DNA of 64,000 nucleotides from Terribacillus sp. FSL K6-0262. GTDB lineage: Bacteria > Bacillota > Bacilli > Bacillales > Amphibacillaceae. Position numbers and translations under genes: made by a program. This document shows, in pieces, positions 18,450 through 28,979 of the stretch. Where the stretch lies: positions 3,139,001 to 3,203,000 of the forward strand of contig NZ_CP150277.1 in the NCBI RefSeq assembly GCF_037977385.1. The letters are read 5' to 3'. A model generated the notes under the pieces. It ran no database searches. It saw only the letters and a list, made by a program, of their open reading frames with translations, and had not been told where the DNA came from. Position 1 is the stretch's first letter. The number at the start of each line of letters is the position of its first letter.

Positions 18450-20345
18450 ATGGATTTAACAGCAATTAAGAATCCGGCATTCTTGAAGGAAATGTCCAAT
18501 GAGGAGCTTCGTGAGCTTGCAGCTTCCATCCGGACATTCCTGATCGAAAAGCTGTCCATCACAGGAGGGCACCTGGGAGCGAATCTGGGTGTTGTGGAAC
18601 TTACACTCGCTTTGCATAAAGCATACAACAGTCCGCAGGATAAATTCATTTGGGATGTGGGGCATCAGGCATATATCCATAAGATATTGACCGGCAGAAC
18701 AGCTGACTTCGATACATTGCGGCAATACAAAGGGTTGTGCGGCTTCCCGAAGCGAATCGAGAGCGAACATGATGTGTGGGAAACAGGACATAGTTCCACA
18801 TCGCTTTCTGCTGCAATGGGAATGGCAGCGGCAAGGGATATGATGGACGAGGATTATGAGGTAGTGCCTATCATTGGGGATGGTGCGCTGACAGGCGGTA
18901 TGGCCTTGGAAGCACTGAACAATATCGGGGATGAAAAAAAGAATATCACCGTCATACTGAATGACAATGAGATGTCGATAGCGAATAATGTCGGTGCCCT
19001 GCATCATGTGCTTGGCAGAATGCGCAGTGCCGGTAAGTACAGGCGTGCAAAGGATGAAATGGAAACGCTGCTCAAAAAAATCCCTGCTGTCGGCGGCAAG
19101 CTGGCTACTGCCGCAGAGCGTATGAAGGATAGCATGAAATATTTCATGGTTCCCGGCATGTTCTTTGAAGAGCTGGGCTTTACTTATTTCGGGCCTGTTG
19201 ACGGGCATGACTTCCGGGACCTGGAAGAGGCGATAAGCTATGCCAAAAAGACAAAAGGACCAAAAATCATTCATGTTGTCACCCAGAAAGGGAAAGGCTA
19301 TCAACCTGCCGAAACAGATACGACAGATAATTGGCACGGTGTCGGCCCCTATAAGATCGAATCCGGTGAAAAGATCAAAAGCTCTGCCACTGCACCAGCC
19401 TGGAGCAAGGTGATCAGTGAAGCAGTACTGGAAAAGGCACGTATGGATAAACGGATTGCAGTCATCACACCCGCAATGATCCTCGGATCGAAGCTGGATA
19501 ATTTCAAAAAAGAAATGCCGGATCGGCTTTTCGACGTCGGAATCGCTGAGCAGCATGCCACAACCATGGCTGCCGGCATGGCGACTCAAGGTGTGAAACC
19601 CTTCCTGGCCATTTACTCCACTTTCCTGCAGCGAGCTTATGATCAGCTGCTTCATGACATTGCCAGACAAAATCTCAATGTTTTTGTCGGTATCGATCGG
19701 GCAGGCTTTGTCGGCGCAGACGGAGAGACGCATCAGGGTGTATTCGACATTTCATTCCTGCGTGCGCTGCCGAATTTCACGATCATGATGCCGAAGGATG
19801 AAAATGAAGCGCAGCATATGGTGCATACAGCATTGGCGCATGAAGAAGGACCGATCGCATTGCGTTATCCGCGCGGTAATGCGCTTGGTATTCCAGTGGA
19901 TGATACCACGCATGCATTGCCGATCGGCAGCTGGGAAGTGCTGAGAGAAGGAACGGATGCTGTCATATTGACATTCGGGACAACGATTCCGCTGGCCTTG
20001 GATGCGAGCGAGTCACTTGCAGCTGATGGTATTTCTGTCCGTGTCGTGAATGCCCGGTTCATCAAACCAATGGACGAAGCAATGCTGCATGGGATTTTTG
20101 CCTCAGGACTGCCGATTTTGACTATTGAGGAAGCCGTTCTCAAAGGCGGCTTCGGCAGCGGCGTGATGGAATTCGCCGAAGAGAATGACTATGATGCATC
20201 TACTGTCAGGAGAATGGGTGTGCCTGACTACTTCGTTGAGCACGGAAGCGTACCGGAACAGATGGAGGAAGTTGGATTGACGAAGGAAAATGCAGCTGAC
20301 AAACTCCGGAAAATAGTACGAATGAATGAACAGCAAAGGGCTTGA
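18450..20345 (+). CDS. dxs: 1-deoxy-D-xylulose-5-phosphate synthase
   Basis: 631 residues (B. subtilis 633). Thiamine-diphosphate enzyme joining pyruvate and glyceraldehyde 3-phosphate, first step of the MEP isoprenoid route. [18 protein letters not shown] and the TPP motif [19 protein letters not shown] are in the N-terminal half; [15 protein letters not shown] and [10 protein letters not shown] lie in the central domain. The ATG at 18450 follows GGGGAAGG; the frame is open 21 bases further upstream but that ATG has no ribosome site. yqxC starts 4 bases after its stop. Confidence 0.96.
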   Translation: MDLTAIKNPAFLKEMSNEELRELAASIRTFLIEKLSITGGHLGANLGVVELTLALHKAYNSPQDKFIWDVGHQAYIHKILTGRTADFDTLRQYKGLCGFPKRIESEHDVWETGHSSTSLSAAMGMAAARDMMDEDYEVVPIIGDGALTGGMALEALNNIGDEKKNITVILNDNEMSIANNVGALHHVLGRMRSAGKYRRAKDEMETLLKKIPAVGGKLATAAERMKDSMKYFMVPGMFFEELGFTYFGPVDGHDFRDLEEAISYAKKTKGPKIIHVVTQKGKGYQPAETDTTDNWHGVGPYKIESGEKIKSSATAPAWSKVISEAVLEKARMDKRIAVITPAMILGSKLDNFKKEMPDRLFDVGIAEQHATTMAAGMATQGVKPFLAIYSTFLQRAYDQLLHDIARQNLNVFVGIDRAGFVGADGETHQGVFDISFLRALPNFTIMMPKDENEAQHMVHTALAHEEGPIALRYPRGNALGIPVDDTTHALPIGSWEVLREGTDAVILTFGTTIPLALDASESLAADGISVRVVNARFIKPMDEAMLHGIFASGLPILTIEEAVLKGGFGSGVMEFAEENDYDASTVRRMGVPDYFVEHGSVPEQMEEVGLTKENAADKLRKIVRMNEQQRA

Positions 20346-20349
20346 GTGA

Positions 20350-21207
20350 ATGGCTAAAGTGAGATTGGATGTTCTTCTCGTCGAGAGGGGACTAATTGAA
20401 ACAAGGGAAAAAGCAAAACGGACAATCATGGCAGGACTCGTATATTCCGGCCAGGACCGTCTGGATAAACCAGGCATGAAAGTTGATGATACCGCTGACT
20501 TGACTGTAAAAGGCAAGGTCATCCCTTATGTTGGGCGGGGCGGTCTCAAACTGGAAAAGGCTTTGGACTATTTCGGCATCGATGTTACGGGAAGGACGAT
20601 GGTTGATATCGGTTCCTCGACGGGGGGATTCACCGATTGCGCCTTGCAGCGTGGTGCTGCACGCAGCTATGCCATCGATGTCGGCTACAATCAGCTTGAT
20701 TGGAAACTGCGCAACGATCCGCGTGTAGTGGTAATGGAAAGGACCAATTTTCGTTATGTCACACCGGATATGCTGACGGAAGGATTGCCGGATTTCGCAT
20801 CGATCGATGTATCTTTCATATCCCTTCGTTTGATTTTACCTGCATTGAAGGACATCCTTGCTTCAGGGAGTGATGTGGTGGCGCTCATCAAACCGCAATT
20901 CGAAGCAGGACGTGAACAGGTCGGTAAAAAAGGGATCGTTCGTGATCGCAGCGTACACATGGAAGTATTGGAAGATACCCTGAAATTCGGTCAATCTCTT
21001 GGTTTTCAGTTTGAAGGACTGACTTTTTCGCCAATAACCGGCGGGGACGGAAATATCGAATTCCTGGCACACTTGGCTTGGGATAAAGATAATGCAGGTG
21101 ACTTCCCTGATACAGAGGCAATCAAATCAGTCGTCGAGGATGCGCATCAGCAGCTATCTGCGAAAAAAGGCGTATCAAGGGAAGCGATGGAGGAAGACAA
21201 TGAGTAA
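20350..21207 (+). CDS. yqxC: TlyA-family rRNA (cytidine-2'-O)-methyltransferase / YqxC
   Basis: 285 residues: an N-terminal S4 RNA-binding domain ([20 protein letters not shown]) and an FtsJ-like methyltransferase domain with SAM motif [19 protein letters not shown]. The family covers TlyA, which 2'-O-methylates rRNA; many are misnamed hemolysins. Order dxs-yqxC-argR-recN is conserved in Bacillus. It overlaps argR by 8 bases. Exact rRNA target here is inferred only from family. Confidence 0.9.
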   Translation: MAKVRLDVLLVERGLIETREKAKRTIMAGLVYSGQDRLDKPGMKVDDTADLTVKGKVIPYVGRGGLKLEKALDYFGIDVTGRTMVDIGSSTGGFTDCALQRGAARSYAIDVGYNQLDWKLRNDPRVVVMERTNFRYVTPDMLTEGLPDFASIDVSFISLRLILPALKDILASGSDVVALIKPQFEAGREQVGKKGIVRDRSVHMEVLEDTLKFGQSLGFQFEGLTFSPITGGDGNIEFLAHLAWDKDNAGDFPDTEAIKSVVEDAHQQLSAKKGVSREAMEEDNE

Positions 21208-21649
21208 AATTCAACGGCATATCAAAATTCGCGAATTGATTACACATAATGATATCGAGACGCAGGATGAATTGGTCGAACATTTGAAAGATCTCGGGTT
21301 CAATGTGACCCAGGCGACCGTTTCCCGTGATATCAAGGAATTGCATCTTGTCAAGGTTCCGACATTGGAGGGGTCTTACAAGTACAGCTTGCCGGCGGAT
21401 AATCGATTCAATCCGCTTGAAAAACTGAAACGGCTTATCATGGATGCTTTTGTCAGCATTGATACGACGAGCCATTTCATTGTGCTTAAGACGCTGCCGG
21501 GTAATGGGAATGCACTGGCCGTCCTTTTGGATAACTTGGATTGGGAAGAGATCCTAGGTACAATCAGCGGGGATGACACGATTCTGATCATTTGCCGTAC
21601 TGAGGCAGATACGGAACTTATCAAAGATAAACTGCTGTCCATGCTGTAA
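21200..21649 (+). CDS. argR: Arginine repressor ArgR/AhrC
   Basis: 149 residues, exactly the AhrC length. N-terminal winged helix ([39 protein letters not shown]) and a C-terminal hexamerisation and arginine-binding domain ([30 protein letters not shown]). Represses arginine synthesis and activates catabolism. The ATG at 21200 lies within the end of yqxC after GGAGGAAGA. No ARG box was identified in this window by eye. Confidence 0.95.
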   Translation: MSKIQRHIKIRELITHNDIETQDELVEHLKDLGFNVTQATVSRDIKELHLVKVPTLEGSYKYSLPADNRFNPLEKLKRLIMDAFVSIDTTSHFIVLKTLPGNGNALAVLLDNLDWEEILGTISGDDTILIICRTEADTELIKDKLLSML

Positions 21650-21673
21650 ACGGAAGTGAAATGAGGGGATATT

Positions 21674-23398
21674 ATGCTTACAGAGCTTTCGATCAAGGAT
21701 TTTGCGATCATCGACCATATAAGGATCCATTTCAAAGAAGGGCTTACTGTGCTGACCGGAGAGACTGGTGCAGGTAAGTCCATTGTCATTGATGCAGTCC
21801 AGCTGTTAAGCGGCGGAAGGGGTTCCGTGGAATTTATCCGCCATGGTCAGAAGAAAGCCGAGCTGGAAGGGTTATTCATCATTGATTCGCCTGATCATCC
21901 GATATATGCCATCGGAGAACAATTCGGTGTCGATATCGATGATGGGATGATCGTGCTGGAGAGGACGATGACAACCAGCGGAAAAAGCATTTGCCGTGTC
22001 AATGGCAAGCTGGTGACTTTGGCGATTTTGCGTGAATTCGGGAAATCATTGATTGATATCCATACCCAGCATGAAACGCAATCCTTGATGGATGCGGATA
22101 AGCATATCGAGTTGCTTGATTTATACGATGCCGATGCAATCAGCAAAGCAAAAGAGGCTTATACGCTTCAATTCAAAGAGCTTCAGAAATTGAAAAAACG
22201 ATATAAGGAATGGAATACAAATGAACAGGAAATGGCGCAGCGTCTTGACTTGCTTCAATTTCAATATAATGAATTGAAAGAAGCTGCACTTCAGCCGGGT
22301 GAGGATGAGCAGCTTACAGAAGAGCGGACGAAGCTGATGAACTTTGAACGGATATATCAATCGCTCCATGATGCCTATCATGCACTTTACGGGGAACAAA
22401 AAGGCTTGGACTGGGTAGGGCATGCTTTAGCCAGCCTTGAATCGGCGAGTTCCTATGATGACGATATCCAGAAGCATCATCAAATGATCAGCGAGCAATA
22501 CTACTTGCTGGAGGATCTCACTTTCCAGCTGAGCAGCCAGCTGGACGCACTCTCGTATGATCCGGAACGATTGAACGAAATTGAAATGCGATTGAATGAA
22601 ATAAACCGATTGAAAAAGAAATACGGGCAATCAGTCGAAGAAATCCTGGAATATGCAGCCAGTATAGAGGATGAAATCGATCGTATTCAGAACCGTGATT
22701 CCCATATCCACCAGCTGGAGCAGCAAATTGCGGAACTCAGCGAAGATACTTTGCTGGAGGCAAGGCAGCTGCATGATTTGCGTGTACAAGCTGCTAGCCA
22801 GCTTACGGATGCGATCCATGAGGAACTGAAGGATCTGTACTTGGAGAAAGCCCGTTTCCATGTCGATGTGCAGTACAAAGCCGGGAAGCCTGGCGATCCC
22901 GAAATCGACGGGATGCCTGTCCAATTAACGGCAGACGGTTTTGATGCGATTACATTCCATATCTCCACAAACCCGGGAGAACCGCTGAAAGAGCTGCACA
23001 AAGTTGCTTCAGGAGGGGAATTATCCCGTATCATGCTGGCACTGAAGCGTATTTTCTCGCGACATCAAGGGGTGACGAGTGTCATTTTTGATGAAGTGGA
23101 TACTGGTGTCAGCGGCCGTGTTGCACAAGCGATAGGAGAGAAGATTTACGGTATCTCTGTCGGATCTCAAGTATTATGCATCACACATCTGCCGCAGGTG
23201 GCATCAATGGCTGATACGCATCTGCTGATCGAAAAACATGTGGAAAATGATAGCACGCATACTTCCGTCACCGAGCTCGGACAGGAAGCTGCTGTGGAGG
23301 AAATCAGCAGAATGATGACCGGAACGGTGCTGACGGAAAAGACAAAAGAGCATGCAAAGGAACTTATAACGCTTGCCGGCCAATACAAACAAACATGA
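21674..23398 (+). CDS. recN: DNA repair protein RecN
   Basis: 574 residues (B. subtilis 576). SMC-like ATPase acting early in double-strand break repair. Walker A GETGAGKS is near residues 30-37; a long coiled coil spans about 150-370; the C-terminal ABC half has KVASGGELSRIMLALKRI (signature) and VIFDEVDTGVSGRVAQ (Walker B and D-loop). AGGGGA precedes the ATG. The final codon overlaps the terminator stem. Confidence 0.96.
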   Translation: MLTELSIKDFAIIDHIRIHFKEGLTVLTGETGAGKSIVIDAVQLLSGGRGSVEFIRHGQKKAELEGLFIIDSPDHPIYAIGEQFGVDIDDGMIVLERTMTTSGKSICRVNGKLVTLAILREFGKSLIDIHTQHETQSLMDADKHIELLDLYDADAISKAKEAYTLQFKELQKLKKRYKEWNTNEQEMAQRLDLLQFQYNELKEAALQPGEDEQLTEERTKLMNFERIYQSLHDAYHALYGEQKGLDWVGHALASLESASSYDDDIQKHHQMISEQYYLLEDLTFQLSSQLDALSYDPERLNEIEMRLNEINRLKKKYGQSVEEILEYAASIEDEIDRIQNRDSHIHQLEQQIAELSEDTLLEARQLHDLRVQAASQLTDAIHEELKDLYLEKARFHVDVQYKAGKPGDPEIDGMPVQLTADGFDAITFHISTNPGEPLKELHKVASGGELSRIMLALKRIFSRHQGVTSVIFDEVDTGVSGRVAQAIGEKIYGISVGSQVLCITHLPQVASMADTHLLIEKHVENDSTHTSVTELGQEAAVEEISRMMTGTVLTEKTKEHAKELITLAGQYKQT

Positions 23399-23429
23399 TC
23401 CTGCCTGATATCGGCAGGATCTTTGTTTT
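23397..23429 (+). terminator. Intrinsic terminator after recN
   Basis: GATCCTGCC at 23397-23405 pairs perfectly with GGCAGGATC at 23413-23421, followed by TTTGTTTT. The stem begins inside the recN stop codon. Confidence 0.9.
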
Positions 23430-23556
23430 ATACATAGGAAAAGATAGGCGCTTTTTCTGATGTTTTCTGGGTTTAAAATGCTCTCGTGAAAGTCAAACTA
23501 GAAGTACATAAACAAGCTTGAACTGCTGAGGGATAGGACTTCTAGGAGATGAGAAA

Positions 23557-24822
23557 ATGAAGAAAAGGATAGACGCACTGCGCTTCGCCATTGGTCTTTG
23601 CCTGCTTGCTTTGCTGGTAGCGGCGCCATTGACCCAACCTGTACAGTCCTTTCTGAGCATACCCAAAACATTGACCTTGTTTTCAAATAATGATCTTTCC
23701 GAAGCTCTTCCGGTTTTTGGTGACGGAAAAGCTGTAGAAGCACTTGATCAGGAGGCTTTCCGCGGTCAATCGACTGGTAAGCAAGACCTTGTCTATACAT
23801 TGGGCAGCATACCTGTCAAAAAGGTTGCTGTAAACGTCATTCCCGATATACGGATCGTCCCGGGCGGTCATTCCGTCGGGGTGAAGCTCCATACACTGGG
23901 TGTTCTTGTTGTCGGCCATCATCAAGTGCGGACTGCGGTGGAAACTGTTTCGCCTGGCGAGGATGCTGCCATTTATACCGGGGATATCCTTTTGGAAATA
24001 GACGGTCAGGAAATCCGCAAAATGGAAGAAGTGGCTCCGCTGATCGAAAAAGCTGGCAAGGCAGGGAAACCAGTCAGCATTAAAGTGAAACGCGGCAATC
24101 AGACATTGACAACCGAATTGAATCCGGCACTCGATGAAAAAGACAAGCAATACCGGATGGGTCTCTATATCAGGGATTCAGCCGCAGGTATCGGGACCAT
24201 GACTTTCTATGATCCAGAATCGAAAAACTATGGTGCTTTGGGCCATGTCATTTCGGATATGGATACACAAAAGCCAATTGAAATTCATGACGGGACAATC
24301 GTCAGATCAAATGTGACGAGCATCCAAAAAGGAAACAATGGCAAACCAGGGGAAAAACTCGCTGAATTCAGCATGAACCGCAATTATATCGGAACCATCA
24401 CGAAAAATAGCCCTTTTGGTATTTTTGGCAAATTGGAAAGTGATATGCGTCAAAAGGAAGAAGCAAAAGCACTGCCCATTGCATTGAGTGAGGAAGTGAA
24501 GAAAGGACCGGCAGTCATCCGGACAGTGGTGGATGGAGAAAAGATTGAAGAATTCGATGTGGAAATCGTCAACAGTGTACCACAGGATCACCCGGCAACA
24601 AAGGGAATGATCATCAAGGTGACAGACAAGCGTCTGCTTGCCAAGACCGGCGGAATCGTCCAAGGAATGAGCGGAAGCCCGATCATCCAGGATGGTAAAT
24701 TGATCGGTGCCGTGACACATGTATTCGTTAATGATCCGACATCCGGCTACGGTGTGCATATCGAATGGATGCTGCAGGAAGCAGGTATCGACATTTATAA
24801 AAGCGATAAAAAAGCTAGCTGA
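23557..24822 (+). CDS. spoIVB: SpoIVB serine peptidase (S55)
   Basis: 421 residues (B. subtilis 426). Secreted from the forespore, SpoIVB cleaves SpoIVFA and so triggers pro-sigma-K processing. N-terminal signal anchor near residues 8-26, a PDZ domain at about 110-190 ([20 protein letters not shown]), then the S55 domain with catalytic histidine in [10 protein letters not shown] (His-230) and serine in GMSGSPI (residues 372-374). Preceded by GGAGATGAG. Located just upstream of spo0A as in B. subtilis. A sigma-G promoter is expected, but I could not place one with confidence. Confidence 0.96.
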   Translation: MKKRIDALRFAIGLCLLALLVAAPLTQPVQSFLSIPKTLTLFSNNDLSEALPVFGDGKAVEALDQEAFRGQSTGKQDLVYTLGSIPVKKVAVNVIPDIRIVPGGHSVGVKLHTLGVLVVGHHQVRTAVETVSPGEDAAIYTGDILLEIDGQEIRKMEEVAPLIEKAGKAGKPVSIKVKRGNQTLTTELNPALDEKDKQYRMGLYIRDSAAGIGTMTFYDPESKNYGALGHVISDMDTQKPIEIHDGTIVRSNVTSIQKGNNGKPGEKLAEFSMNRNYIGTITKNSPFGIFGKLESDMRQKEEAKALPIALSEEVKKGPAVIRTVVDGEKIEEFDVEIVNSVPQDHPATKGMIIKVTDKRLLAKTGGIVQGMSGSPIIQDGKLIGAVTHVFVNDPTSGYGVHIEWMLQEAGIDIYKSDKKAS

Positions 24823-24870
24823 AAAAGGCAATTCCTGTTCGTTCACGAATGGGATTGTCTTTTTCTTTTT
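24822..24870 (+). terminator. Intrinsic terminator after spoIVB
   Basis: AAAAAGGCAATTCC at 24822-24835 pairs with GGGATTGTCTTTTT at 24851-24864 (wobbles included), followed by a T-rich run. Confidence 0.85.
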
Positions 24871-24882
24871 CAAGTCATACGT

Positions 24883-24888
24883 TATACT
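24883..24888 (+). promoter_or_regulatory. Possible vegetative -10 of spo0A
   Basis: TATACT stands 13 bases after the spoIVB terminator. The -35 region (TTTTTC, 17 bases upstream) is poor. B. subtilis spo0A has a sigma-A promoter upstream of its sigma-H promoter, and this is the only good -10 in that position. Confidence 0.35.
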
Positions 24889-24932
24889 GTAAAGACAAGA
24901 AACATCTGTTCGGAACACACTGCGTCGGATGC

Positions 24933-24939
24933 TGTCGAA
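24933..24939 (+). promoter_or_regulatory. 0A box (Spo0A-binding site) in the spo0A leader
   Basis: TGTCGAA matches the core 0A box TGNCGAA. It lies between the candidate vegetative -10 and the sigma-H-like promoter, the arrangement known for autoregulation of spo0A in B. subtilis. Confidence 0.6.
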
Positions 24940-24992
24940 TGATGGGCAGAATTTCATCCGCTGGAAATAAAAGCGAGGTTTTTTTCAATTTG

Positions 24993-25019
24993 GCAGGAAT
25001 TGACCTTGATGTGTCGAAA
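24993..25019 (+). promoter_or_regulatory. Sigma-H-type promoter of spo0A overlapping a 0A box
   Basis: GCAGGAATT at 24993-25001 fits the sigma-H -35 (RnAGGAwww). GTCGAAA at about 25013-25019 occupies the -10 position; the spacer is 11-12 bases, slightly short. A second 0A box, TGTCGAA at 25012-25018, sits on the -10, so phosphorylated Spo0A could act right at the promoter. Confidence 0.55.
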
Positions 25020-25063
25020 CTATAACGTGGAATCATAAGGGATATTAAGGGAGGAAGCTGGGA

Positions 25064-25852
25064 ATGGAAAAGATTAAAGCAGTTTTGGTCGATGACAATC
25101 GAGAGCTTGTGCAGCTTATGGAGGAATATTTCGAAGACCAATCCGATATAGAGGTAATTGGCACTGCTTATAATGGAAAAGATTGTTTAGATATGCTGGA
25201 AGATCTCCAGCCGGATGTCGTCGTCCTTGACATCATCATGCCGCATGTCGATGGTCTGGCGGTTCTCCGCACACTGCGGGAGAGAACATCCGCACCGATG
25301 CCGCATGTGATCATGCTGACAGCCTTTGGCCAGGAAGAAGTGACAAAGAAGGCTGTCGATCTAGGCGCTGCTTATTTTATCCTTAAACCTTTCGATTTGG
25401 AGAACCTGGCAGCTCAGATCCGTCAAGTGAGCGGGCATGGCGGAAGCTACGAAGCAAGTCCGATCCGAGTGACAAAAGAGAAGAAACGGGATAAGAAACC
25501 GAATCTGGAAGCAAGCATCACGAACATCATCCATGAAATCGGTGTGCCTGCACATATCAAAGGCTATATGTACCTGCGTGAGGCCATCACGATGGTCTAC
25601 AATGATATCGACTTGCTTGGCTCCATAACCAAAGTGCTTTATCCGGATATCGCCAAAACATATAATACCACTGCTTCCCGTGTGGAAAGGGCAATCCGCC
25701 ATGCCATCGAAGTAGCTTGGAACCGCGGCAATATGGATTCCATCTCTTCCTTGTTCGGGTACACGGTAAGCATCTCCAAAGCAAAGCCGACCAATTCCGA
25801 GTTCATTGCGATGGTGGCGGACCGTTTGCGGCTGGAGCACCGTGCCTCCTAA
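25064..25852 (+). CDS. spo0A: Sporulation master regulator Spo0A
   Basis: 262 residues (B. subtilis 267). Receiver domain with acidic pocket VLVDDN (Asp-10, Asp-11), phosphorylation site Asp-56 in [13 protein letters not shown] and the Lys in YFILKPFD; a lysine-rich hinge around 135-150; C-terminal sigma-A activator and DNA-binding domain with the helix-turn-helix around [20 protein letters not shown]. It is phosphorylated by the phosphorelay and switches on sporulation genes. Start ATG follows AGGGAGGAAG. Confidence 0.98.
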   Translation: MEKIKAVLVDDNRELVQLMEEYFEDQSDIEVIGTAYNGKDCLDMLEDLQPDVVVLDIIMPHVDGLAVLRTLRERTSAPMPHVIMLTAFGQEEVTKKAVDLGAAYFILKPFDLENLAAQIRQVSGHGGSYEASPIRVTKEKKRDKKPNLEASITNIIHEIGVPAHIKGYMYLREAITMVYNDIDLLGSITKVLYPDIAKTYNTTASRVERAIRHAIEVAWNRGNMDSISSLFGYTVSISKAKPTNSEFIAMVADRLRLEHRAS

Positions 25853-25949
25853 GCCGTTCTTCTTATGTGATTCTTACATTAAACTCTGCGGAAATATACC
25901 GATAAACTCCTATCGGCAATGTATAAATAAATATTCGAAAATGTATGAG

Positions 25950-25993
25950 CGTCCTAATTTATCGGGTCTGTCCGGTAAAGGAGGGCGTTTTTT
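25950..25993 (+). terminator. Intrinsic terminator after spo0A
   Basis: An outer stem CGTCCT/AGGGCG and an inner stem TTATCGG/CCGGTAA stack into one hairpin, followed by six T. Confidence 0.85.
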
Positions 25994-26136
25994 GCTGTGT
26001 GGACATTTTTTGATTAGACTGAAAAAATCAGCGCACGTGACATACGATACTTTGCTTCATCGAATTAAACGATAGTCACCAGGACCTTCTGTCTTACATA
26101 GGCTATGGCACATGATGAGATGAAGGAGGAACCCGC

Positions 26137-27549
26137 TTGACCGAATTGACGATGGCCCATTGGATGTATCTGGCAGGAACACTTTTGATTATTTTAACGA
26201 TGCTTATTCGGCAGAATGTGTTGGTTCCATCATTATTGATGACCTTCTTGGTAGGGTGGATGTACACAGGGACGCTTGTAGAAGGATTGCAGGCAACCTT
26301 CAGTGCAAGTCTCACAGCTGCCTCGGAATTATTCAATATTTTCTTGATCATTACCGTCATGACTGCACTGCTGCAGTCTTTAAAAGCATTGCGGGCAGAT
26401 GAACGGATGATTCGCCCTTTTGGTTATATTATGACGAACGGCCATACTTCCTTTTGGGTATTGGCATTCATTACGTATTGTATTTCCCTGTTCTTTTGGC
26501 CTACACCTGCCGTGCCGCTCGTGGGTGCAATCCTGCTCCCTGTCGCTATCAGAGCCGGTCTGCCGCCATTGGCAACTGGTGTGGCGATGGCGATTTCCGG
26601 TCAGGGCATGGCGCTTTCTGCCGACTATATCATTAAAATTGCTCCGATGCTGAGTGCTTCCGCAGCTGGCACAGATACTGCTGCGGTGGCAGACAAAGCG
26701 CTTATTTTATCTCTTATCACAGGTATCACAGCCTTGCTGCTGGCATACTTCCGTACCCGGAAAAAAATCTCTTCCCCTTCCATTGTGCACCTGGAAAGAT
26801 GGAACGGGAACGATGCGCCCAGTGCAGCTCATCCAGCTGAAAAATCAAGGTTGAGTATCTTGTTTGCAATTCTGGTGCCCGCAGCCTTTCTTGTCGTCGT
26901 TATCTACATGGCCTATGCTGCCTTCAGCAATACGGCTTCCCTTGAGGGCGGAGCTGGCGCTGCTTTGATCGGAGGTGCTGCTATCCTGCTCATGATTGCC
27001 GCAGCGATTGCTTGCAATTGGAAACAATCTTTGCATAACGTAAGTGAACACTTGGTAGATGGCTTTACATTTGCTTTTCGGGCAATGGGACCGGTCATTC
27101 CGATTGCAGGTTTCTTCTTTTTAGGGAGCGGAGAGATATCTGCCAGGATATTCGGACTGGAAGATGCTGCGCAGGCTCCTTCGTTTCTTTTTGATTTAGT
27201 AGAGGCTGGACAGCATCATATTCCCGAGAATCCAATTTTCGCCGGATTCGGTTTGCTGGTAGTCGGCATGGTAACCGGCTTGGACGGTTCAGGCTTTTCC
27301 GGTCTTCCTCTTGTCGGGGCCCTTTCTGGCGCCCTGGCACCGGCAGTCGGCATGGATGCTTCTACCCTTGCTGCAATCGGGCAAATGGGCGCGATTTGGG
27401 TTGGCGGCGGCACGCTGATTGCCTGGTCCTCCATCGTAGCGATCGCTGGATTCGCACGGGTGCCGGTGATGGAAGTAGTGCGGCAATGTTTTATACCGGT
27501 CGTTACCGGACTTTTACTTTCTACCATCATCGGAATTTGGTTGCTGTAG
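26137..27549 (+). CDS. Polytopic permease of uncertain family
   Basis: 470 residues with about 11-12 hydrophobic segments and a cytosolic loop of about 40 residues in the middle (around 205-245), a layout usual in ion-transporter-superfamily carriers such as GntP or C4-dicarboxylate/citrate permeases. Glycine-rich stretches SGQGMALSADYII and VTGLDGSGFSGLPLVGALSG look like the paired re-entrant loops of that fold. I do not recognise the exact family and propose no substrate. Start is TTG at 26137, since AAGGAGGA at 26122-26129 has ideal spacing. Monocistronic; it opens the region that differs from B. subtilis after spo0A. Confidence 0.7.
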   Translation: MTELTMAHWMYLAGTLLIILTMLIRQNVLVPSLLMTFLVGWMYTGTLVEGLQATFSASLTAASELFNIFLIITVMTALLQSLKALRADERMIRPFGYIMTNGHTSFWVLAFITYCISLFFWPTPAVPLVGAILLPVAIRAGLPPLATGVAMAISGQGMALSADYIIKIAPMLSASAAGTDTAAVADKALILSLITGITALLLAYFRTRKKISSPSIVHLERWNGNDAPSAAHPAEKSRLSILFAILVPAAFLVVVIYMAYAAFSNTASLEGGAGAALIGGAAILLMIAAAIACNWKQSLHNVSEHLVDGFTFAFRAMGPVIPIAGFFFLGSGEISARIFGLEDAAQAPSFLFDLVEAGQHHIPENPIFAGFGLLVVGMVTGLDGSGFSGLPLVGALSGALAPAVGMDASTLAAIGQMGAIWVGGGTLIAWSSIVAIAGFARVPVMEVVRQCFIPVVTGLLLSTIIGIWLL

Positions 27550-27727
27550 TTCAAATGGGTATCAATATAAATGATGATAAGGCTAAAGGCTTGTTCAAGC
27601 GGACAATAAAAATCGACACAGGCTTCATTCTTCGGCAAACGCTGCCTAATGACCACTAAAGATACTGGTGGCTATTCTTCTGCAAATGTTTAAATGAATA
27701 AGGGTTTTCTCCTTTTTACATGTGTTG

Positions 27728-27763
27728 CGCTCCTTTTATCCGTTGCCGATAAAAGGAGCGTTT
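27728..27763 (+). terminator. Strong hairpin, probable terminator after the permease
   Basis: CGCTCCTTTTATC at 27728-27740 pairs perfectly with GATAAAAGGAGCG at 27748-27760 across a 7-base loop. Only three T follow, so it is a weaker terminator than the stem suggests. Confidence 0.6.
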
Positions 27764-27791
27764 CATCATGGAGCTGATTAGATTGACTTAG

Positions 27792-27820
27792 TTGACTTAC
27801 AGCTACATAAGAGGTATAAA
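27792..27820 (+). promoter_or_regulatory. Sigma-A promoter of the YdcZ-like transporter
   Basis: TTGACT at 27792-27797, a 17-base spacer, TATAAA at 27815-27820. The -35 is part of a direct repeat, with a second TTGACTTA eight or nine bases upstream. Confidence 0.65.
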
Positions 27821-27868
27821 ATAAGTTCATCATCTAAGAGAGGAAGAGATAAACGAGGAAGGATCACT

Positions 27869-27901
27869 ATGATTCATTGTCATACACTTAATGTATCATA
27901 A
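27869..27901 (+). CDS. Possible leader peptide MIHCHTLNVS
   Basis: An ATG preceded by GAGGAAGGA opens a 10-residue frame, MIHCHTLNVS, ending 42 bases before the transporter start. A ribosome site this good before such a short frame suggests a leader, but codons offer no clear amino-acid bias. It may be chance. Confidence 0.25.
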   Translation: MIHCHTLNVS

Positions 27902-27943
27902 CGATGAAGTTATAGATGAAATTATCTTTAGGGAGTTATGTTT

Positions 27944-28876
27944 ATGATTACTGCATTGATAGGTATTTTAATTGGTACGGGGCTGTCCATTCAAACAGCT
28001 GTTAATTCGCAGCTGAGGAAGTTTGTCATCTCCCCATACTTGGCATCCATGATCTCATTCGTGATTGGTGCACTCTTTTTGACTGTCATATCCTTGGTGA
28101 TTGGTTCACCGCTGGGAATATCATGGAAGCTTATCGGAAATGAGCCAGCTTGGATTTGGCTTGGGGGAGTTCTGGGGGTCATTTTCCTCACGGTCAATAT
28201 TTTGTTATTCCCTAAGCTTGGAAGTGTGCAGACGGCCATCATGCCAATCCTGGGTCAAATCATCATGGGGATGCTGATTGATAATTTTGGATGGTTCCAT
28301 TCCATGCGGAAAGCTTTCGATAGTTATCGTTTAATCGGAATATGTTTAGTTTTGGTGGGGGTATTTTTTGCTATTGCCATACAGGAAGTAAGGCATCGGC
28401 AGGAAAAAAATAAGGGGAATGACTTATATTTATGGATCTGGCGTATCATCGGGGTCGTATCTGGAATGCTGATGTCGATGCAAGTAGCAATCAATGGGCA
28501 GCTTGGTGTTGTGCTGGATTCCTCCATACAAGCAGCTTTTGTCTCCTTTGTGGTCGGAGCGCTCACATTGATCATTGTCGTAGGCGTAAAAGAACGCTCC
28601 TTTGTCAAAGTCAGCAATCCAATAAAACAAAAAGCACCTTGGTGGGTCTGGCTGGGAGGATTTTTGGGAGCTGCATATGTTCTGATCAACATTTATTTAG
28701 TAGGGCAAGTCGGGACGGGTCAAACTGTTGTATTGGTTTTATTCGGACAAATTGCGGGAAGTTTGCTCATACAGCGTTTTGGATGGATGGGTTCCCAAAA
28801 AACGCAGGTTGACTGGATCCAGATTATCGGTTTGATCATGATTTTGGCAGGAGTGATTTTGATAAGAATGTTTTGA
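27944..28876 (+). CDS. DMT-family transporter, tandem YdcZ (DUF606) domains
   Basis: About 310 residues and ten hydrophobic segments formed by two similar halves: residues 1-150 (GILIGTGLSIQTAVNSQLRK) and 160-310 (GVVSGMLMSMQVAINGQLGV). Each half has the YdcZ pattern Q-AxNxQL. Membrane transporter of unknown substrate. The start at 27944 gives GGGAG an 8-base spacing; the ATG at 27938 is two bases from it. Single-gene unit bounded by its own promoter and terminator. Confidence 0.82.
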   Translation: MITALIGILIGTGLSIQTAVNSQLRKFVISPYLASMISFVIGALFLTVISLVIGSPLGISWKLIGNEPAWIWLGGVLGVIFLTVNILLFPKLGSVQTAIMPILGQIIMGMLIDNFGWFHSMRKAFDSYRLIGICLVLVGVFFAIAIQEVRHRQEKNKGNDLYLWIWRIIGVVSGMLMSMQVAINGQLGVVLDSSIQAAFVSFVVGALTLIIVVGVKERSFVKVSNPIKQKAPWWVWLGGFLGAAYVLINIYLVGQVGTGQTVVLVLFGQIAGSLLIQRFGWMGSQKTQVDWIQIIGLIMILAGVILIRMF

Positions 28877-28942
28877 TACATAAGGGCTTATCATGTATTG
28901 ACTCTGATACGCTTGGTGATAGGAGTATTCTGTTATGGACTG

Positions 28943-28978
28943 CCTGTACTATCAGTGAATGGATAGTACAGGTTTTTT
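28943..28978 (+). terminator. Intrinsic terminator after the YdcZ-like gene
   Basis: CCTGTACTATC at 28943-28953 pairs perfectly with GATAGTACAGG at 28962-28972, followed by six T. Confidence 0.93.
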
Positions 28979-28979
28979 G

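Larger units (their letters stand above)
27550..27943 (+). other. Intergenic stretch before the YdcZ-like transporter
   Basis: 394 bases with no full-size gene. It contains a 13-pair perfect hairpin at 27728-27763, a good promoter at 27792-27820 and an 11-codon leader reading frame at 27869-27901. The first 170 bases show nothing I recognise. Confidence 0.6.

Noticed and set aside
18456..19733. Long open frame of 425 codons on the minus strand inside dxs
   Set aside because: It is antisense to a full-length dxs with all motifs, has no ribosome site and shows cysteine- and histidine-rich nonsense composition.
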